Shown here piece after piece: positions 17,743 to 28,475 of a stretch of DNA of 64,000 bases. The stretch comes from Nitrobacter sp. NHB1 (GTDB lineage Bacteria; Pseudomonadota; Alphaproteobacteria; Rhizobiales; Xanthobacteraceae), in contig NZ_JBAMDA010000001.1 of the NCBI RefSeq assembly GCF_036964665.1, forward strand, positions 1,798,001-1,862,000, given 5' to 3'. The notes beneath the pieces were generated by a model, which did no database searches, was not told the origin of the DNA, and saw nothing but the letters and a program-made list of their open reading frames with translations. Made by a program: the position numbers and the translations under genes. Numbering within the stretch: position 1 is the first letter of the stretch; each line of letters begins with the position of its first letter.

Positions 17743-18248
17743 TCTGATTTGCGCCACCGCGAATCCCGATCCGTTAAAATCCTCACTGCAGCCGGACGCA
17801 AGTGCGGTTAAGGCCGGGTTAATATGTTCCATGGATCTTGAAATTATGATCGGGCACTCTCACATCGAAACGATGTACGGCTTTCGGGCCGAAAACACAG
17901 TGGCCCGGTAAACATCGCGGTCAACCGCTGGCTCTGACAGCCCCGGCTGGGGCTTGCTATGTCTTCCCCGGCTTGTGCTGGACAGGCAAGCGCCTTGTTT
18001 GCGATGAGATGCAAGGTCTGAAGTCGATCTCGAACGGCTTCAATTGAGGTCGTTCGCCATTTTTATCGACTATTAACATGGACCAAGGCTTGACGCTCAT
18101 TACATTGAAGGTCTTCAACGAAAGCACCGGCGGTGGTTTTCTATTTAGGAATCGATCTTAAAATTTTCCAATCTCAACGCACATTAAGATGGGACGACAG
18201 GAACATGCGCACTGTTTTCTCCGTTGGGCTATGGAAGGAGAGGGCGAC
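17743..18248. other. intergenic stretch
   Basis: About 500 bp with no supported gene. A hairpin-forming GACAGCCCCGGCTGGGGCTTG lies around 17937-17957 and might be a terminator-like or structured element. Confidence is low. Confidence 0.3.
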
Positions 18249-18443
18249 ATGAGCGAGCTGAAAATTCAGATTATCCTGGCAGCAATTCTAATCATCGCAA
18301 CATTGTTGGGCGTCAACGCGCTGGTGTCGGCTGTTTACAAGACAGATCATGGGGCTACCCATACCAGCAGTATGTGGCATCAGCATCAGGAACTGACCCG
18401 GCGTGCGGCAGAAATCCGTAGTATCGCAATAGTCGTATCGTAA
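18249..18443 (+). CDS. small single-pass membrane protein
   Basis: The 64-residue product begins MSELKIQIILAAILIIATLL. It has one membrane helix (about 5-27) followed by a short His-containing soluble tail. The ATG is preceded by AAGGAGAGG, a strong ribosome-binding site, which supports a real gene. I do not recognise the family. The next three small genes are on the other strand. Confidence 0.6.
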   Translation: MSELKIQIILAAILIIATLLGVNALVSAVYKTDHGATHTSSMWHQHQELTRRAAEIRSIAIVVS

Positions 18444-18480
18444 AGAAGACCCTTGGGGCCGGGTTGCCTCCGGGATTCAA

Positions 18481-18693
18481 TCAGGCCCTGCCGGGCCTGC
18501 GCTTCATCTCGGTTTCGATTTCACCGATGGCTTGGCGCAATGCAAAAAGCGCCCGCTCATCCACCTCGAATGCGATGGCGCCCAGTTCGCTCGTCGACAG
18601 CTCTATGGCGTAGCGACCATCAGGCCGGATCAACGGGCGCGAAGCGGTCACGGTGACAACACTCAGTTTGTCGGGGTGATACATGACGTCCAT
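18481..18693 (-). CDS. hypothetical 70-residue protein
   Basis: The product starts MDVMYHPDKLSVVTVTASRP. It looks like a small beta-rich fold with an acidic helix near the C-terminus (ERALFALRQAIGEIETEM, about 46-63). AGAGGA upstream of the ATG supports translation. Function unknown. It is the last of three small leftward genes (19398, 19026, 18693) with gaps of about 100-130 bp. Confidence 0.6.
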   Translation of the reverse strand: MDVMYHPDKLSVVTVTASRPLIRPDGRYAIELSTSELGAIAFEVDERALFALRQAIGEIETEMKRRPGRA

Positions 18694-18792
18694 CGGGGAT
18701 CCTCTGATGGGACAGCGGAGCGGGCAGCCAAATTGGGCCGATCATGCCTTTTCCTTCGGCGAGGAGTCGAGAGGGAGCGAGTGCGGAGGTTT

Positions 18793-19026
18793 CTATCGGG
18801 GCTTGGGCTTCGCTGCCAGTCGCTCGCGATATGCTTCCAGTCCGCGCCGCCAATCTTGTCCAGGCTGCCATTCGCCGGTTTCGTCCATGGCGCCGGATTC
18901 CAGCATTGCGGCTGCGACCTCCCAGTGGCGATCCACCCATCCCTGAATGTCAGATTCGCTCATCCGGTGAGACCGGCAGATCCTTTCGGCCATCGCTCGG
19001 GCAAGCGGTTCGATGTTCGATGACAT
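18793..19026 (-). CDS. hypothetical 77-residue protein
   Basis: From the ATG at 19026 the product starts MSSNIEPLARAMAERICRSH and is mainly helical. It contains an ESDIQGWVDRHWEVAAAML segment and a basic C-terminus. It may be DNA- or protein-binding, but no family is recognised. An in-frame upstream start at 19068 would add 14 poorly conserved-looking residues. Confidence 0.55.
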   Translation of the reverse strand: MSSNIEPLARAMAERICRSHRMSESDIQGWVDRHWEVAAAMLESGAMDETGEWQPGQDWRRGLEAYRERLAAKPKPR

Positions 19027-19155
19027 AACGCAAGGCTTATGCCGATGGCGTGGCGAAAACGTGCTCACCCATCTGGCGGGACGGTTTTGCTGGCGGGACG
19101 TTCTTGCAAGGAATTACGGGCCCACGGCCGGCGCCCGCTCCACCAACGGACGGGC

Positions 19156-19398
19156 TCAGTTCACGGGAGATCTTTGATCTCGCTGCACCATGTCAAGGAT
19201 GGTTTGCAGCATTTGTGCAGCGTTCTGATGGACCAAATCTCCTTTAGAATGGGCTGCTATTCCTTGTTCCAGCATCTCTGAGGCCTTTTCAATCGAGATA
19301 ATCCCGCTCTCGATAAGACCCCAAAACGCGAACTGGGCTAGCGTGAACGCTGCGATTGCGGAACTTTCGGCTTCCATCTCGAAACTATCGTTTGTCAT
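19156..19398 (-). CDS. hypothetical 80-residue protein
   Basis: The product starts MTNDSFEMEAESSAIAAFTL and is predicted helical, with a hydrophobic segment about 14-30. AGGAG seven bases before the ATG marks a good start. Function unknown. It lies just downstream of the Hsp70-like gene on the same strand. Confidence 0.6.
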   Translation of the reverse strand: MTNDSFEMEAESSAIAAFTLAQFAFWGLIESGIISIEKASEMLEQGIAAHSKGDLVHQNAAQMLQTILDMVQRDQRSPVN

Positions 19399-19542
19399 CA
19401 AAAACTCCTGCGCTACGGCTAATTCTTATGAACCTCAAATTCGGCTTTCGTTTTACCGGCAAAGCCTTATTCACCCGATCTTGTCGGCATCGTCGCACTC
19501 GGGGCAAGAGGGGGCGGTCAGATCGCCGGCCAGCTTCCTGGT

Positions 19543-20799
19543 TTATTTCTCCGGCCCATATCGGTGGAGGGCCTCAAGGGTGAGGCCCTTGCCGACTGCG
19601 CCGAAGGTGTCGCCTTCGACGATACGGGCTGAGGGGAGCGCCTTTGTGATTGCGTTGCGGACATGGGCCAGCCTCACCGACCCGCCGGTCAGGAACACGG
19701 CATCGACGCGGCTCGCTGTCAAGTTCGCTTGCGTGAGGCAGATCTTGACGCGGGCGCCGATACAACCGGCTAATTGTTTCGTATGATTCACGAGATCCGG
19801 TCGACTGACGGCAGCGCTGAGGCCTGCTGCGACCCACTCCAACTGGATTTTTGCGCGAGGCAGACCGGACAGAACAATCTTGGCTTCTTCCACCTCCATC
19901 GCCAACGTATGACCGCGCTGCTCCGCGACGACGCGCAGTAGCCGATCGAGCAAGGCCGGCTCATCGGCCTCGCGGCGAACCCGACGAATATCCGACACCA
20001 TTCGCGGCTCGTACATCCGATTGATATTCGACCAGGTTGCCAGGTCGTGGAAATAACTCGAAGGCACCTCCAGTCCGGGGCGCTTCATGGCACTGCCAAA
20101 GCCTAACAACGGCATGATGACGCCGAGACTGAGTTGGCGGTCGAAGTCTGTGCCGCCAATGCGTATGCCATCATTAGCGAGAATATCCCCCGAACGATCT
20201 ACCTTGCCGTGACGTTTCGGCCCGAGGCGCACAATCGAGAAGTCAGATGTTCCGCCGCCGATATCGGCAATCAATGCGATTTCTTCAGCCGATATCTGCC
20301 GCTCGTAGTCGAGCGACGCAGCAATCGGCTCGAACTGGAAGGAAACCTGATCGAAGCCAACCTCGCGAGCGATATCGCGCAATATCCGCTCGGCTTTGCG
20401 GTCGGCATCCGGAGCGTCGTCGACGAAATGAACCGGTCTGCCGTGCACAACGTGTCGCAGTTCGCAACCGATGGCTTGCTCAGCGCGCCGTTTCACTGCA
20501 CCCACGTAATAAGCGATCACGTCGCGAAAGCTGGTCCGCTGGCGCCCAAGTCGTGTGGTTTCGTCGATCAGCGCGGTGCCAAGCACAGATTTAAGGCTGC
20601 GCATCAGGCGGCCCGGCACCCCCTCGACATAGGCCTCGATCGCCCTGCGTCCAATCGAGACAGCGCCGCCGGTTTCATAGAAAATCGCGCTGGGAATCGT
20701 GGTCTGATCGGCCTCCAGTGCCGTCAGAACCGGCTCACGGTCGGCAATGGTGCCAAGCGTGGAATTTGATGTCCCGAAATCAAGTCCGCAAATTGACAT
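19543..20799 (-). CDS. Hsp70-family protein, YegD-like
   Basis: The 418-residue product keeps the actin/Hsp70 ATPase motifs: phosphate 1 GLDFGTSNST at 4-13, phosphate 2 ADIGGGTSDFS near 180-190, and the adenosine-type LTGGS near 370. It stops about where the ATPase domain ends, so there is no DnaK substrate-binding domain. This matches the YegD group of uncharacterised Hsp70 relatives. TGGAG before the ATG at 20799 decides the start over an in-frame codon at 20832. The biological client is unknown, and no J-protein or GrpE gene is nearby. Confidence 0.88.
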   Translation of the reverse strand: MSICGLDFGTSNSTLGTIADREPVLTALEADQTTIPSAIFYETGGAVSIGRRAIEAYVEGVPGRLMRSLKSVLGTALIDETTRLGRQRTSFRDVIAYYVGAVKRRAEQAIGCELRHVVHGRPVHFVDDAPDADRKAERILRDIAREVGFDQVSFQFEPIAASLDYERQISAEEIALIADIGGGTSDFSIVRLGPKRHGKVDRSGDILANDGIRIGGTDFDRQLSLGVIMPLLGFGSAMKRPGLEVPSSYFHDLATWSNINRMYEPRMVSDIRRVRREADEPALLDRLLRVVAEQRGHTLAMEVEEAKIVLSGLPRAKIQLEWVAAGLSAAVSRPDLVNHTKQLAGCIGARVKICLTQANLTASRVDAVFLTGGSVRLAHVRNAITKALPSARIVEGDTFGAVGKGLTLEALHRYGPEK

Positions 20800-21039
20800 A
20801 GGCACTCCAGGAAGGAGCGTTCGTCTACACATTTAAGCGCCACTGATCCACCTTTATCTCGTTGCATGACGTATCGAGGGCGTTCTGAAAAATGGCCGCA
20901 CTCGCGGGTTGCGATCGAAGCCAGTCCACAGATCAATTTGTTTGGTCCGGCGGGTTGATAAATCAATCGGCGGTGGTCCATAAGCGTCATTTCGCGGCGA
21001 GCCATTTTACCCGTCGCGGATGGTTCAGAGAGATCGCGC

Positions 21040-23376
21040 GTGGCAAACATCAATCGACGGATCGCGGAAGAACTCGGCGTTCGCGAGCAGCAAGTCGAAG
21101 CGACGGTCGCGTTGCTCGATGGTGGCGCGACTGTTCCTTTCGTCGCCCGTTACCGCAAGGAAATCACGGGTTCGCTGGATGACGCTCAATTGCGGACGCT
21201 GGAAGAGCGTTTGAATTATTTGCGCGAACTCGAAGACCGTCGTGCCACGATTCTCAATTCGGTTCGCGAACAGGGCAAGCTCGACGCCACACTGGAAGCG
21301 GCGATCCTCGCTGCCGACAGCAAGGGGCGCCTGGAGGACATTTACCTTCCGTTCAAGCCGAAGCGACGTACCAAGGCCGAGATCGCCAAAGAGCGCGGGC
21401 TGGAGCCGCTGGCTCACTTGCTGCTGGCCGAACCGCAGAACGATCCAAAGACGGTAGCAGAGCCGTTCGTCAACGCCGAAAAGTCGATCGCCGATGTTGC
21501 GGCTGCGCTCGACGGCGCCCGCGCCATTCTGGTGGAACATTTCGCGGAAGATGCCGACTTGATTGGCGCGCTGCGAGAACAGATGTGGTCGAACGGTCTG
21601 ATGTCGTCCACCGTGCGGAGCGGCAAGAAGACCGAGGGCGAAAAGTTCAAGGACTATTTCGATTTTAGCGAGCCGCTCACCAAGTTGCCGTCGCATCGCA
21701 TCCTCGCAATGTTTCGCGGTGAGAAAGAGGATATCCTCGACCTTCAAATGTTGCCCGAACCGGTTGCCGCTACACCGGCTCCGGTCAGCCCCTGCGAATT
21801 GAAGATCATGCGGCGTTTCGCGATTTCCGATCGTGGCCGGGCCGGCGACAAATGGCTGATAGAAACGGTGCGCTGGGCCTGGCGAACCAAGATTCAGGTT
21901 CATCTCAATGTTGATTTGCGGATGCGGCTGTGGAACGCGGCCGAGCAGGAGGCGGTACGCGTGTTCGCGTCGAATCTGCGCGACCTCTTGCTGGCGGCGC
22001 CGGCGGGCGCCCGCGTGACCATGGGTCTCGATCCGGGATTCCGCACCGGCGTCAAGGTCGCTGTTGTCGATGCGACCGGCAAGGTGGTGGCGACCACAGC
22101 CGTCTATCCGCACGAACCTCAGCGGCAATGGGATGCGGCGCTCGCCACGCTCGGCAAGCTCGCCGTTCAACATCGCGTCGACTTGATCGCGATCGGCAAC
22201 GGCACGGCGTCGCGCGAGACCGACAGGCTCGCCATGGATCTGGTGAAACTCCTGCCCGATATGAAGATGTCGAAGATCGTGGTGTCGGAAGCCGGCGCTT
22301 CGGTGTATTCGGCGTCGGCTTTTGCGTCCGAGGAACTGCCAGAACTCGACGTCACGCTGCGCGGCGCGGTATCGATTGCTCGACGGCTACAAGACCCATT
22401 GGCCGAACTGGTCAAGATCGATCCGAAGGCGATTGGCGTGGGACAATATCAGCACGACCTTGGCGAGAGTAAGCTGGCTCGCTCCCTCGATGCGGTAGTT
22501 GAGGATTGTGTTAACGCGGTCGGAGTCGATGCCAACACGGCGTCTGCGCCGCTGCTCGCACGCGTATCGGGAATCGGCGTGGGGCTGGCGCAAACCATTG
22601 TCAAACACCGCGACGACAATGGGCCGTTCAAGACACGGAAGGGGCTGAAGCAGGTGCCTCGGCTAGGGCCAAAAGCGTTCGAGCAATGCGCGGGCTTCCT
22701 GCGGATCACTGGCGGCGACGATCCGCTCGATGCCTCGGGAGTCCACCCGGAAGCTTACCCCGTCGTGCGCAAAATTCTTGCTGCAACCAGGAGCGACATC
22801 AAGGCGCTGATCGGAAACGCGGATATCCTGCGTCAGGTCAAACCGCAGAACTTCGTTGATGACACCTTCGGTTTGCCGACCGTGGTCGACATTCTGCGCG
22901 AGCTGGAAAAACCCGGTCGCGATCCGCGGCCAGCCTTCAAGGCTGCGGTGTTCAAAGAGGGAATCGAGACACTCAAGGATGTTAAACCCGGTATGGTCCT
23001 CGAGGGTGCGGTAACCAATGTGGCGGCGTTCGGCGCCTTCGTCGATATCGGTGTCCATCAAGATGGCCTGATACACATTTCGGCGATGTCGAAGTCCTTT
23101 ATCAAAGACCCGCGCGAGGTCGTAAAGTCAGGTGACGTCGTCAAGGTGAAGGTGCTGGAGGTGGATGTCGCCCGCAAGCGGATCGCATTGACGCTCCGTC
23201 TCGATGACGAACTCGGCGGCAAGAGCGAGCGTGCGGCGCAAGGCCTCCCACGAGACAAAACTCGCCCGATGACATCGACGCCGGGCAAGCCGCATCAGCA
23301 GTCCGGCGGCGGAGCGCTTGCTGAAGCCCTGCGGCGCGCCACCGAGAAGAGCGGGAGCGGTAAGGCTAAGTCCTAG
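21040..23376 (+). CDS. tex: Tex-family RNA-binding transcription accessory protein
   Basis: The 778 residues show the Tex layout: an N-terminal helical domain, a YqgF/RNase H-like domain ([16 protein letters not shown], about 328-343), helix-hairpin-helix repeats (about 500-560) and a C-terminal S1 RNA-binding domain (about 650-725, [20 protein letters not shown]). Tex is a conserved nucleic-acid-binding protein implicated in transcription regulation. Translation starts at a GTG at 21040. The gene stands alone, with a 240 bp spacer separating it from the divergent YegD-like gene. Confidence 0.95.
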   Translation: MANINRRIAEELGVREQQVEATVALLDGGATVPFVARYRKEITGSLDDAQLRTLEERLNYLRELEDRRATILNSVREQGKLDATLEAAILAADSKGRLEDIYLPFKPKRRTKAEIAKERGLEPLAHLLLAEPQNDPKTVAEPFVNAEKSIADVAAALDGARAILVEHFAEDADLIGALREQMWSNGLMSSTVRSGKKTEGEKFKDYFDFSEPLTKLPSHRILAMFRGEKEDILDLQMLPEPVAATPAPVSPCELKIMRRFAISDRGRAGDKWLIETVRWAWRTKIQVHLNVDLRMRLWNAAEQEAVRVFASNLRDLLLAAPAGARVTMGLDPGFRTGVKVAVVDATGKVVATTAVYPHEPQRQWDAALATLGKLAVQHRVDLIAIGNGTASRETDRLAMDLVKLLPDMKMSKIVVSEAGASVYSASAFASEELPELDVTLRGAVSIARRLQDPLAELVKIDPKAIGVGQYQHDLGESKLARSLDAVVEDCVNAVGVDANTASAPLLARVSGIGVGLAQTIVKHRDDNGPFKTRKGLKQVPRLGPKAFEQCAGFLRITGGDDPLDASGVHPEAYPVVRKILAATRSDIKALIGNADILRQVKPQNFVDDTFGLPTVVDILRELEKPGRDPRPAFKAAVFKEGIETLKDVKPGMVLEGAVTNVAAFGAFVDIGVHQDGLIHISAMSKSFIKDPREVVKSGDVVKVKVLEVDVARKRIALTLRLDDELGGKSERAAQGLPRDKTRPMTSTPGKPHQQSGGGALAEALRRATEKSGSGKAKS

Positions 23377-23524
23377 TAGGACCCCGTATGGCTGACATAA
23401 TCATCAGTTCCGCTGCCTTACACTTTTCATCTTGCCGCCTTGCTGAGGTCAAAGCGCAGAGCCTCCTTCTCGACATGCAGACCCGGCCGGAACCCGGCCG
23501 TGCAACAAGCAACTTGGGGCTCCA

Positions 23525-24454
23525 ATGTTATTCAGATCACAACCCGCCGGTTCTCAGGCCGATCCGCACGACGCTATCGCCGCGCAGCTTCGCGACCTGG
23601 CACGCGTCACACATGATCCATCTCAAAATAAAGAAGAGACGTCTCTATCGACGGAGATATCTCAGCCGATCGGCGAATCTTTGTCGCAGGTTGCGCCGTC
23701 GAACGACAATGCGGATGCCGACGCGCACGTCAATGCAATCCCGACAATCCCGCGCGCACGGTCTCATCGCGGCATCTTAAAGGTGCTGTTGGCCATCTGT
23801 GCCGGCATTGCCGCAACGACGGCTTGGCATTCCTACGGTGAAGAGGCGAAGCAGAGGCTTTCACGCTTTATGCCGCAAATTCTAATGGAGACACTCGCCT
23901 CTCCACAAGGCGCAAATGCAGATCAAGCGCAGGACACGGCGGCTCAAACGGCCGTGCCTGAACCAATCGCCGAAGCGGTACCCGCGCAACAGGCCGCGAC
24001 GGTCGCACCCCAGCCGTCAACACCGGCGACGGATCCAGTTGCGACGCCGGCACAAGCTCCACCAACTCAAGCCGCGCTTCCGGCCGAAACTGCACACTCG
24101 CTTGAGGCAATGGCGAGCGACATCGCCGCGCTGAAACAGTCAGTCGAGGAGTTGAAAGCCAGCCAACAGCAACTGCGCCGAGAGAGCGCTGCGGCCACAG
24201 AGCGCGAAACGCACCCCAAGCCTGTACAACACCGGGCGACGCCTGTTCCGCCACGGCGACAGCGCACCTCGCCTCAAGCGGCAGTTCCATACAATCCGCC
24301 CGCTCCGCCTCCGCCAACGACTGCAAGGCAGATACACCCGCAAGGACCGATACAACGCGAAGCCTACATTCCGTCGCAGCCGCCCGGACAGGCCCGACTT
24401 CCGCCGCAGCCTGGCGACGACAGCGCTCCCCGGCCGCCGATGCCGTTGCGATAA
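23525..24454 (+). CDS. proline-rich single-pass membrane protein, unknown function
   Basis: The 309-residue protein has a cytoplasmic N-terminus, one membrane helix at about 85-102 (ILKVLLAICAGIAATTAWHS), an Ala/Pro/Gln-rich periplasmic stretch, a short coiled coil (LEAMASDIAALKQSVEELKA, about 192-211) and a Pro-rich tail. Compositionally similar proteins are common in Bradyrhizobium-group genomes, from memory. No catalytic motif is visible. An envelope-spanning linker role is a guess. Confidence 0.7.
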   Translation: MLFRSQPAGSQADPHDAIAAQLRDLARVTHDPSQNKEETSLSTEISQPIGESLSQVAPSNDNADADAHVNAIPTIPRARSHRGILKVLLAICAGIAATTAWHSYGEEAKQRLSRFMPQILMETLASPQGANADQAQDTAAQTAVPEPIAEAVPAQQAATVAPQPSTPATDPVATPAQAPPTQAALPAETAHSLEAMASDIAALKQSVEELKASQQQLRRESAAATERETHPKPVQHRATPVPPRRQRTSPQAAVPYNPPAPPPPTTARQIHPQGPIQREAYIPSQPPGQARLPPQPGDDSAPRPPMPLR

Positions 24455-24539
24455 CGACGCAAGGGGGAGCGGCCCCCTATGGAACATCTGCGCCGGGACC
24501 GCGTTATTGCCGATCCTTCCTGACTAGCAGGGTATCGGC

Positions 24540-25046
24540 ATGGCCCGGTCAAACACCGCTCCGGCAATCGTTTCGCTTCCCGGCCTGATAAGCATTGAAC
24601 TGACCGTCAACGGCACCAAGGTAAAGCTCGATATTGCTCCCTGGACAACGTTGCTCGATGCATTGCGCGATCGCCTTGGCCTCACGGGCACCAAGAAAGG
24701 CTGCGACCATGGCCAATGCGGTGCCTGTACGGTGCTGGTGGACGGCCGACGGATCAATTCCTGCCTAACGCTTGCGGTGATGAAGGACGGCGCCGATGTG
24801 ACCACCATCGAGGGTCTTGCGACCGATGGCGTCCTCCATCCCGTGCAGCAGGCCTTCATCGATCACGATGCGCTCCAGTGCGGTTATTGTACGCCGGGCC
24901 AAATTTGCTCCGCGGTCGGCCTGATCGCCGAAGACAAGGCGAAGACACCCGACGACATTCGCGAGATGATGAGCGGAAACATCTGCCGCTGTGCGGCCTA
25001 TCCGAACATCGTCGCTGCAATTGAGCAGGCCATGAATGCGTCATGA
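24540..25046 (+). CDS. paoA: molybdenum hydroxylase [2Fe-2S] subunit (PaoA/YagT type)
   Basis: This 168-residue iron-sulfur subunit carries two [2Fe-2S] clusters. The plant-ferredoxin set is [15 protein letters not shown] with a following Cys, and the C-terminal helical set is QCGYCTPGQ plus GNICRCAAY. It passes electrons from the molybdenum site to FAD. Unlike E. coli PaoA, its short N-terminus ([15 protein letters not shown]) carries no twin-arginine signal. The stop overlaps the next start (ATGA), typical of a co-translated three-gene operon. The substrate is likely an aldehyde or N-heterocycle and cannot be decided from sequence. Confidence 0.9.
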   Translation: MARSNTAPAIVSLPGLISIELTVNGTKVKLDIAPWTTLLDALRDRLGLTGTKKGCDHGQCGACTVLVDGRRINSCLTLAVMKDGADVTTIEGLATDGVLHPVQQAFIDHDALQCGYCTPGQICSAVGLIAEDKAKTPDDIREMMSGNICRCAAYPNIVAAIEQAMNAS

Positions 25047-26059
25047 ACAATTTCCAGTACTCGCGCGCAACCGATGTTGCTGACGCCCTAAACCAGATTG
25101 CGGCTGATGCCTCGGCAAAGTTCATTGCTGGCGGCACCAATCTCGTCGACCTGATGAAATACGACGTCGAACACCCCAGCCGCCTGATCGACATTTCGCA
25201 CCTTCCGCTGGCCAAGGTCGAGGAAACGACCGGCGGCGGCCTGCGCATCGGCGCGCTGGTGCCGAATTCCGACCTCGCCTGGCATCCGCTGGTGATGGAA
25301 CGCTATCCGCTGCTGTCGAGTGCCATCCTCGCCGGCGCCTCGGGCCAACTGCGCAACATGGCGTCCACCGGCGGCAACCTGCTGCAACGGACCCGGTGCT
25401 TCTATTTCTATGATGTCGCGACGCCATGCAACAAGCGCGAGCCCGGTTCCGGCTGTTCGGCGAAAGACGGCATCAACCGGATCAACGCCATCCTCGGCAC
25501 CAGCGATGCCTGCATCGCCACCCATCCCTCCGACATGTGCGTCGCGCTGGCGGCGCTCGATGCCAAGGTGCATATCGCCGGCCCCAACGGTGAGCGCATC
25601 ATTGCCATGGCGGATTTCCATCGCCTGCCCGGCGATACGCCGCAGCGTGATACCAATCTCGATCCGAAAGAAATCATCACGGCCATCGAACTGCCGGCGC
25701 AAGGCTTCAACAAGCACTACACCTATCTGAAGATCCGGGATCGCCTATCCTATGCCTTCGCGCTGGTCTCAGTCGCGGCGGCGCTCAAGATGGATAACGG
25801 CACGATTCGCGACGCGCGGCTGGCGCTCGGCGGCGTGGCCCACAAACCGTGGCGCAATCCGGAAGCCGAAGCAGCCTTGAACGGACAGCCCGTCACTCCC
25901 GACACCTTCGCTCGCGCGGCTGATGTCGTTCTGCGCGAGGCCAAGGGATTCGGCCACAACACCTTCAAGATCGACCTCGCTCGGCGCGTCATCGTCCGCG
26001 CGCTGACGCAAGCCGCCAACGGCACGCCGCAATCGCAATCGGACAAGACAATCGCATGA
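25043..26059 (+). CDS. paoB: molybdenum hydroxylase FAD subunit (PaoB/YagS type)
   Basis: The 338-residue CO-dehydrogenase-flavoprotein-like subunit binds FAD through [13 protein letters not shown] (about 30-42) and [13 protein letters not shown] (about 109-121). The Cys-rich segment RTRCFYFYD...[10 protein letters not shown] matches the [4Fe-4S]-binding loop known in PaoB and related flavoproteins. It overlaps paoA by 4 bp and is followed 7 bp later by the large subunit. Confidence 0.9.
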   Translation: MNNFQYSRATDVADALNQIAADASAKFIAGGTNLVDLMKYDVEHPSRLIDISHLPLAKVEETTGGGLRIGALVPNSDLAWHPLVMERYPLLSSAILAGASGQLRNMASTGGNLLQRTRCFYFYDVATPCNKREPGSGCSAKDGINRINAILGTSDACIATHPSDMCVALAALDAKVHIAGPNGERIIAMADFHRLPGDTPQRDTNLDPKEIITAIELPAQGFNKHYTYLKIRDRLSYAFALVSVAAALKMDNGTIRDARLALGGVAHKPWRNPEAEAALNGQPVTPDTFARAADVVLREAKGFGHNTFKIDLARRVIVRALTQAANGTPQSQSDKTIA

Positions 26060-26066
26060 GTTGGTC

Positions 26067-28433
26067 ATGGCGCGCCTCACCCGATCCAATTCTCACGACA
26101 CCAATGGCATCAGCCGCCGCGGCGTCCTGCAAGGTGTCGTCGCCATCAGCACTATGGGAATTGGAACACCACGCGAAGGCACGGCAGCGCCGCTGACACC
26201 GGAAACCCATCAACCGAGCAAAACCATGACGACCTATATCGGCACAGCGACGTCCCGCATCGACGGGCGCGACAAGGTCACCGGCGCCGCGCGCTACGCC
26301 GGCGAGCACGGCGCGCCCGACCTTGCGCATGGCAGCGTGGTCACTTCGACCATCGCCAAAGGCCGGATCAAGCGGATCGATACCAGCGCGGCTGCGAAGG
26401 TTGATGGCGTCATCGCCGTCCTCACCCACGAGAACCGGCCGCCGATGGCCGACAACGACAAAGCCTACAAGGACGACGTCGCACCCGAGCAAGGCTCACC
26501 CTACCGCCCGCTCTACGACGGCGAGATCAAGTTCAGCGGTCAGCCGGTCGCGCTGGTGCTGGCAGAGGATTTCGAGACAGCAACCTTTGCCGCCTCCCTC
26601 GTCCGCGTCGAATATGACGAGCAGCCGCACATCACCGATATCGAACGGCAGCGGAGCAACGCGGTCCCGCTCGATGCGCCGGCCAAACCTCGCGGCGATG
26701 CCGCGCAAGCCTTTGCGGCTTCGGATATCCGGCATGATGCCGAATATTATGTGCCGGTCGAGCATCACAATCCAATGGAGTTGTTCGCCTCGACGGCGGT
26801 GTGGCACGACGGCAAGCTCACGGTCTACGACAAGACCCAGGGCGTGCAGAACGTTCAGCGCTATCTGTGCGGCGTGTTCGAGGCCAAGCCGGACGAAATC
26901 CGTGTGATGTCGTCCTATATGGGCGGCGGTTTCGGTTCGGGCCTTCGCCCGCAATATCAGGTGGTGCTGGCCGTACTCGGCGCTCGCGCGCTCAAACGTT
27001 CGGTCCGCCTCGTGCTGACGCGACAGCAGATGTACGAGGTTGGCTATCGGCCCGCAATGATCCAGCGCATTCAGATCGGCGCGAAACCGGATGGCACGCT
27101 GAATGCGATCATCCATGACGCCACCACCATTACGTCGCAATATGAGGATTTCCACCGCAACGAGACCACATGGTCCGGCCTGCTCTACAAGAGCGAGACG
27201 GCAAGCTACGCGCACAAGCTGGCGCATCTCGATCTTCCGACATCGTGCGACATGCGCGCGCCGAGTGCGGCAACCGGCGTCTATGCGCTGGAGGCGGCGA
27301 TGGACGAACTAGCGGTCGCACTGAAGATGGACCCGCTCGAATTGCGACTGAAATGCTATTCGGACACCGACCAGATCACCGGCTTGCCCTTCAGCAGCAA
27401 GAATCTGCGCGAATGCTACAGCCAAGGCGCGGCGGCGTTCGGCTGGAACAAGCGCAATCTCGCACCACGCTCGATGCGCGACGGTAACGATCTGATCGGC
27501 TGGGGCATGGCCACCGGCGTCTGGGAAGCGCTGCAGGTCCCGATCACCGTGCGGATCACGTTGACGGCCAACGGCCACGCCGAAGTCGCGTGCGCGACAT
27601 CCGATATCGGCACCGGCACCTATACGATCATGGCGCAGGTCGCCGCCGACATGCTCGGCCTGCCGATCGACAACGTCACCGTCAAGCTCGGCGACTCGAC
27701 GCTGCCGCAATCGCCGGTCGAAGGCGGGTCATGGATTGCCGCGTCGGTCTCAAACGGCATCCTCACCACTAGCAACGCCATCCGCGATGAACTGCTGCGG
27801 CTGGCGCAGACAATGCCGGATTCGCCGCTGAAGGGCGCGACGGCTGACGACGTGACACTGTCCGAGGGCAGCATTATCTCCAAAAAGCCGCCGCGCAGCA
27901 CGATTCCGATTGCGGACGTCATGCGGCACGCCGGCGTCGAACGCATCGCGCAGGAAAAGGCCACGCAGTTCCAGAACGACGGCAAGCACGCTCACAACAC
28001 CCATTCGGCGATCTTCGCCGAGGTGAAGGTGGACGAGCAAATCGGCGTGATCCGCGTCACTCGCCTCGTCGGCGCGGTCGCCGCGGGACGCATTCTCAAC
28101 CTCAAGACTGCGCGCAGTCAGGTGATGGGTGGCATGATCTGGGGCATGGGCATGGCGCTGCACGAGGAAACGCTCATCGACCACCGCTTCGGCCGGATCA
28201 TGAATGCCAATATCGCCGAGTATCATGTGCCGGTGAATGCCGACGTCCAGGACGTCGAGGTGATTTTCGTCGACGAGCAGGACGACATCGTCAACCCGAT
28301 GGGCATCAAGGGGTTGGGCGAGATCGGCATCGTCGGCGTTCCTGCGGCAATTGCCAATGCGGTCCATCATGCCACAGGCAAACGGGTGCGGGATCTCCCT
28401 ATCACTCTCGACAAGTTAACACGGGACACCTAG
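26067..28433 (+). CDS. paoC: molybdenum hydroxylase large, molybdopterin-binding subunit (PaoC/YagR type)
   Basis: The product of about 788 residues has the aldehyde-oxidase/xanthine-dehydrogenase fold: the DGRDKVTGAARYAGE start of domain 1, the GGGFGSGLRP cofactor loop, and the catalytic Glu in KGLGEIGIVG near residue 752. The N-terminus has about 53 residues ahead of the usual start (MTTYIGTATSRIDGR). These contain SRRGVLQGVVAIST, a twin-arginine-like signal. The start is ambiguous: ATG 26067 (with the RR segment) or ATG 26226 (without). If 26067 is right, the complex may be exported by Tat on this subunit. No XdhC/PaoD maturation gene follows. Confidence 0.88.
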   Translation: MARLTRSNSHDTNGISRRGVLQGVVAISTMGIGTPREGTAAPLTPETHQPSKTMTTYIGTATSRIDGRDKVTGAARYAGEHGAPDLAHGSVVTSTIAKGRIKRIDTSAAAKVDGVIAVLTHENRPPMADNDKAYKDDVAPEQGSPYRPLYDGEIKFSGQPVALVLAEDFETATFAASLVRVEYDEQPHITDIERQRSNAVPLDAPAKPRGDAAQAFAASDIRHDAEYYVPVEHHNPMELFASTAVWHDGKLTVYDKTQGVQNVQRYLCGVFEAKPDEIRVMSSYMGGGFGSGLRPQYQVVLAVLGARALKRSVRLVLTRQQMYEVGYRPAMIQRIQIGAKPDGTLNAIIHDATTITSQYEDFHRNETTWSGLLYKSETASYAHKLAHLDLPTSCDMRAPSAATGVYALEAAMDELAVALKMDPLELRLKCYSDTDQITGLPFSSKNLRECYSQGAAAFGWNKRNLAPRSMRDGNDLIGWGMATGVWEALQVPITVRITLTANGHAEVACATSDIGTGTYTIMAQVAADMLGLPIDNVTVKLGDSTLPQSPVEGGSWIAASVSNGILTTSNAIRDELLRLAQTMPDSPLKGATADDVTLSEGSIISKKPPRSTIPIADVMRHAGVERIAQEKATQFQNDGKHAHNTHSAIFAEVKVDEQIGVIRVTRLVGAVAAGRILNLKTARSQVMGGMIWGMGMALHEETLIDHRFGRIMNANIAEYHVPVNADVQDVEVIFVDEQDDIVNPMGIKGLGEIGIVGVPAAIANAVHHATGKRVRDLPITLDKLTRDT

Positions 28434-28475
28434 CTTGTGTGAGCGAAGGCCCGCTCCGGGCCGGAGGACTGAACC

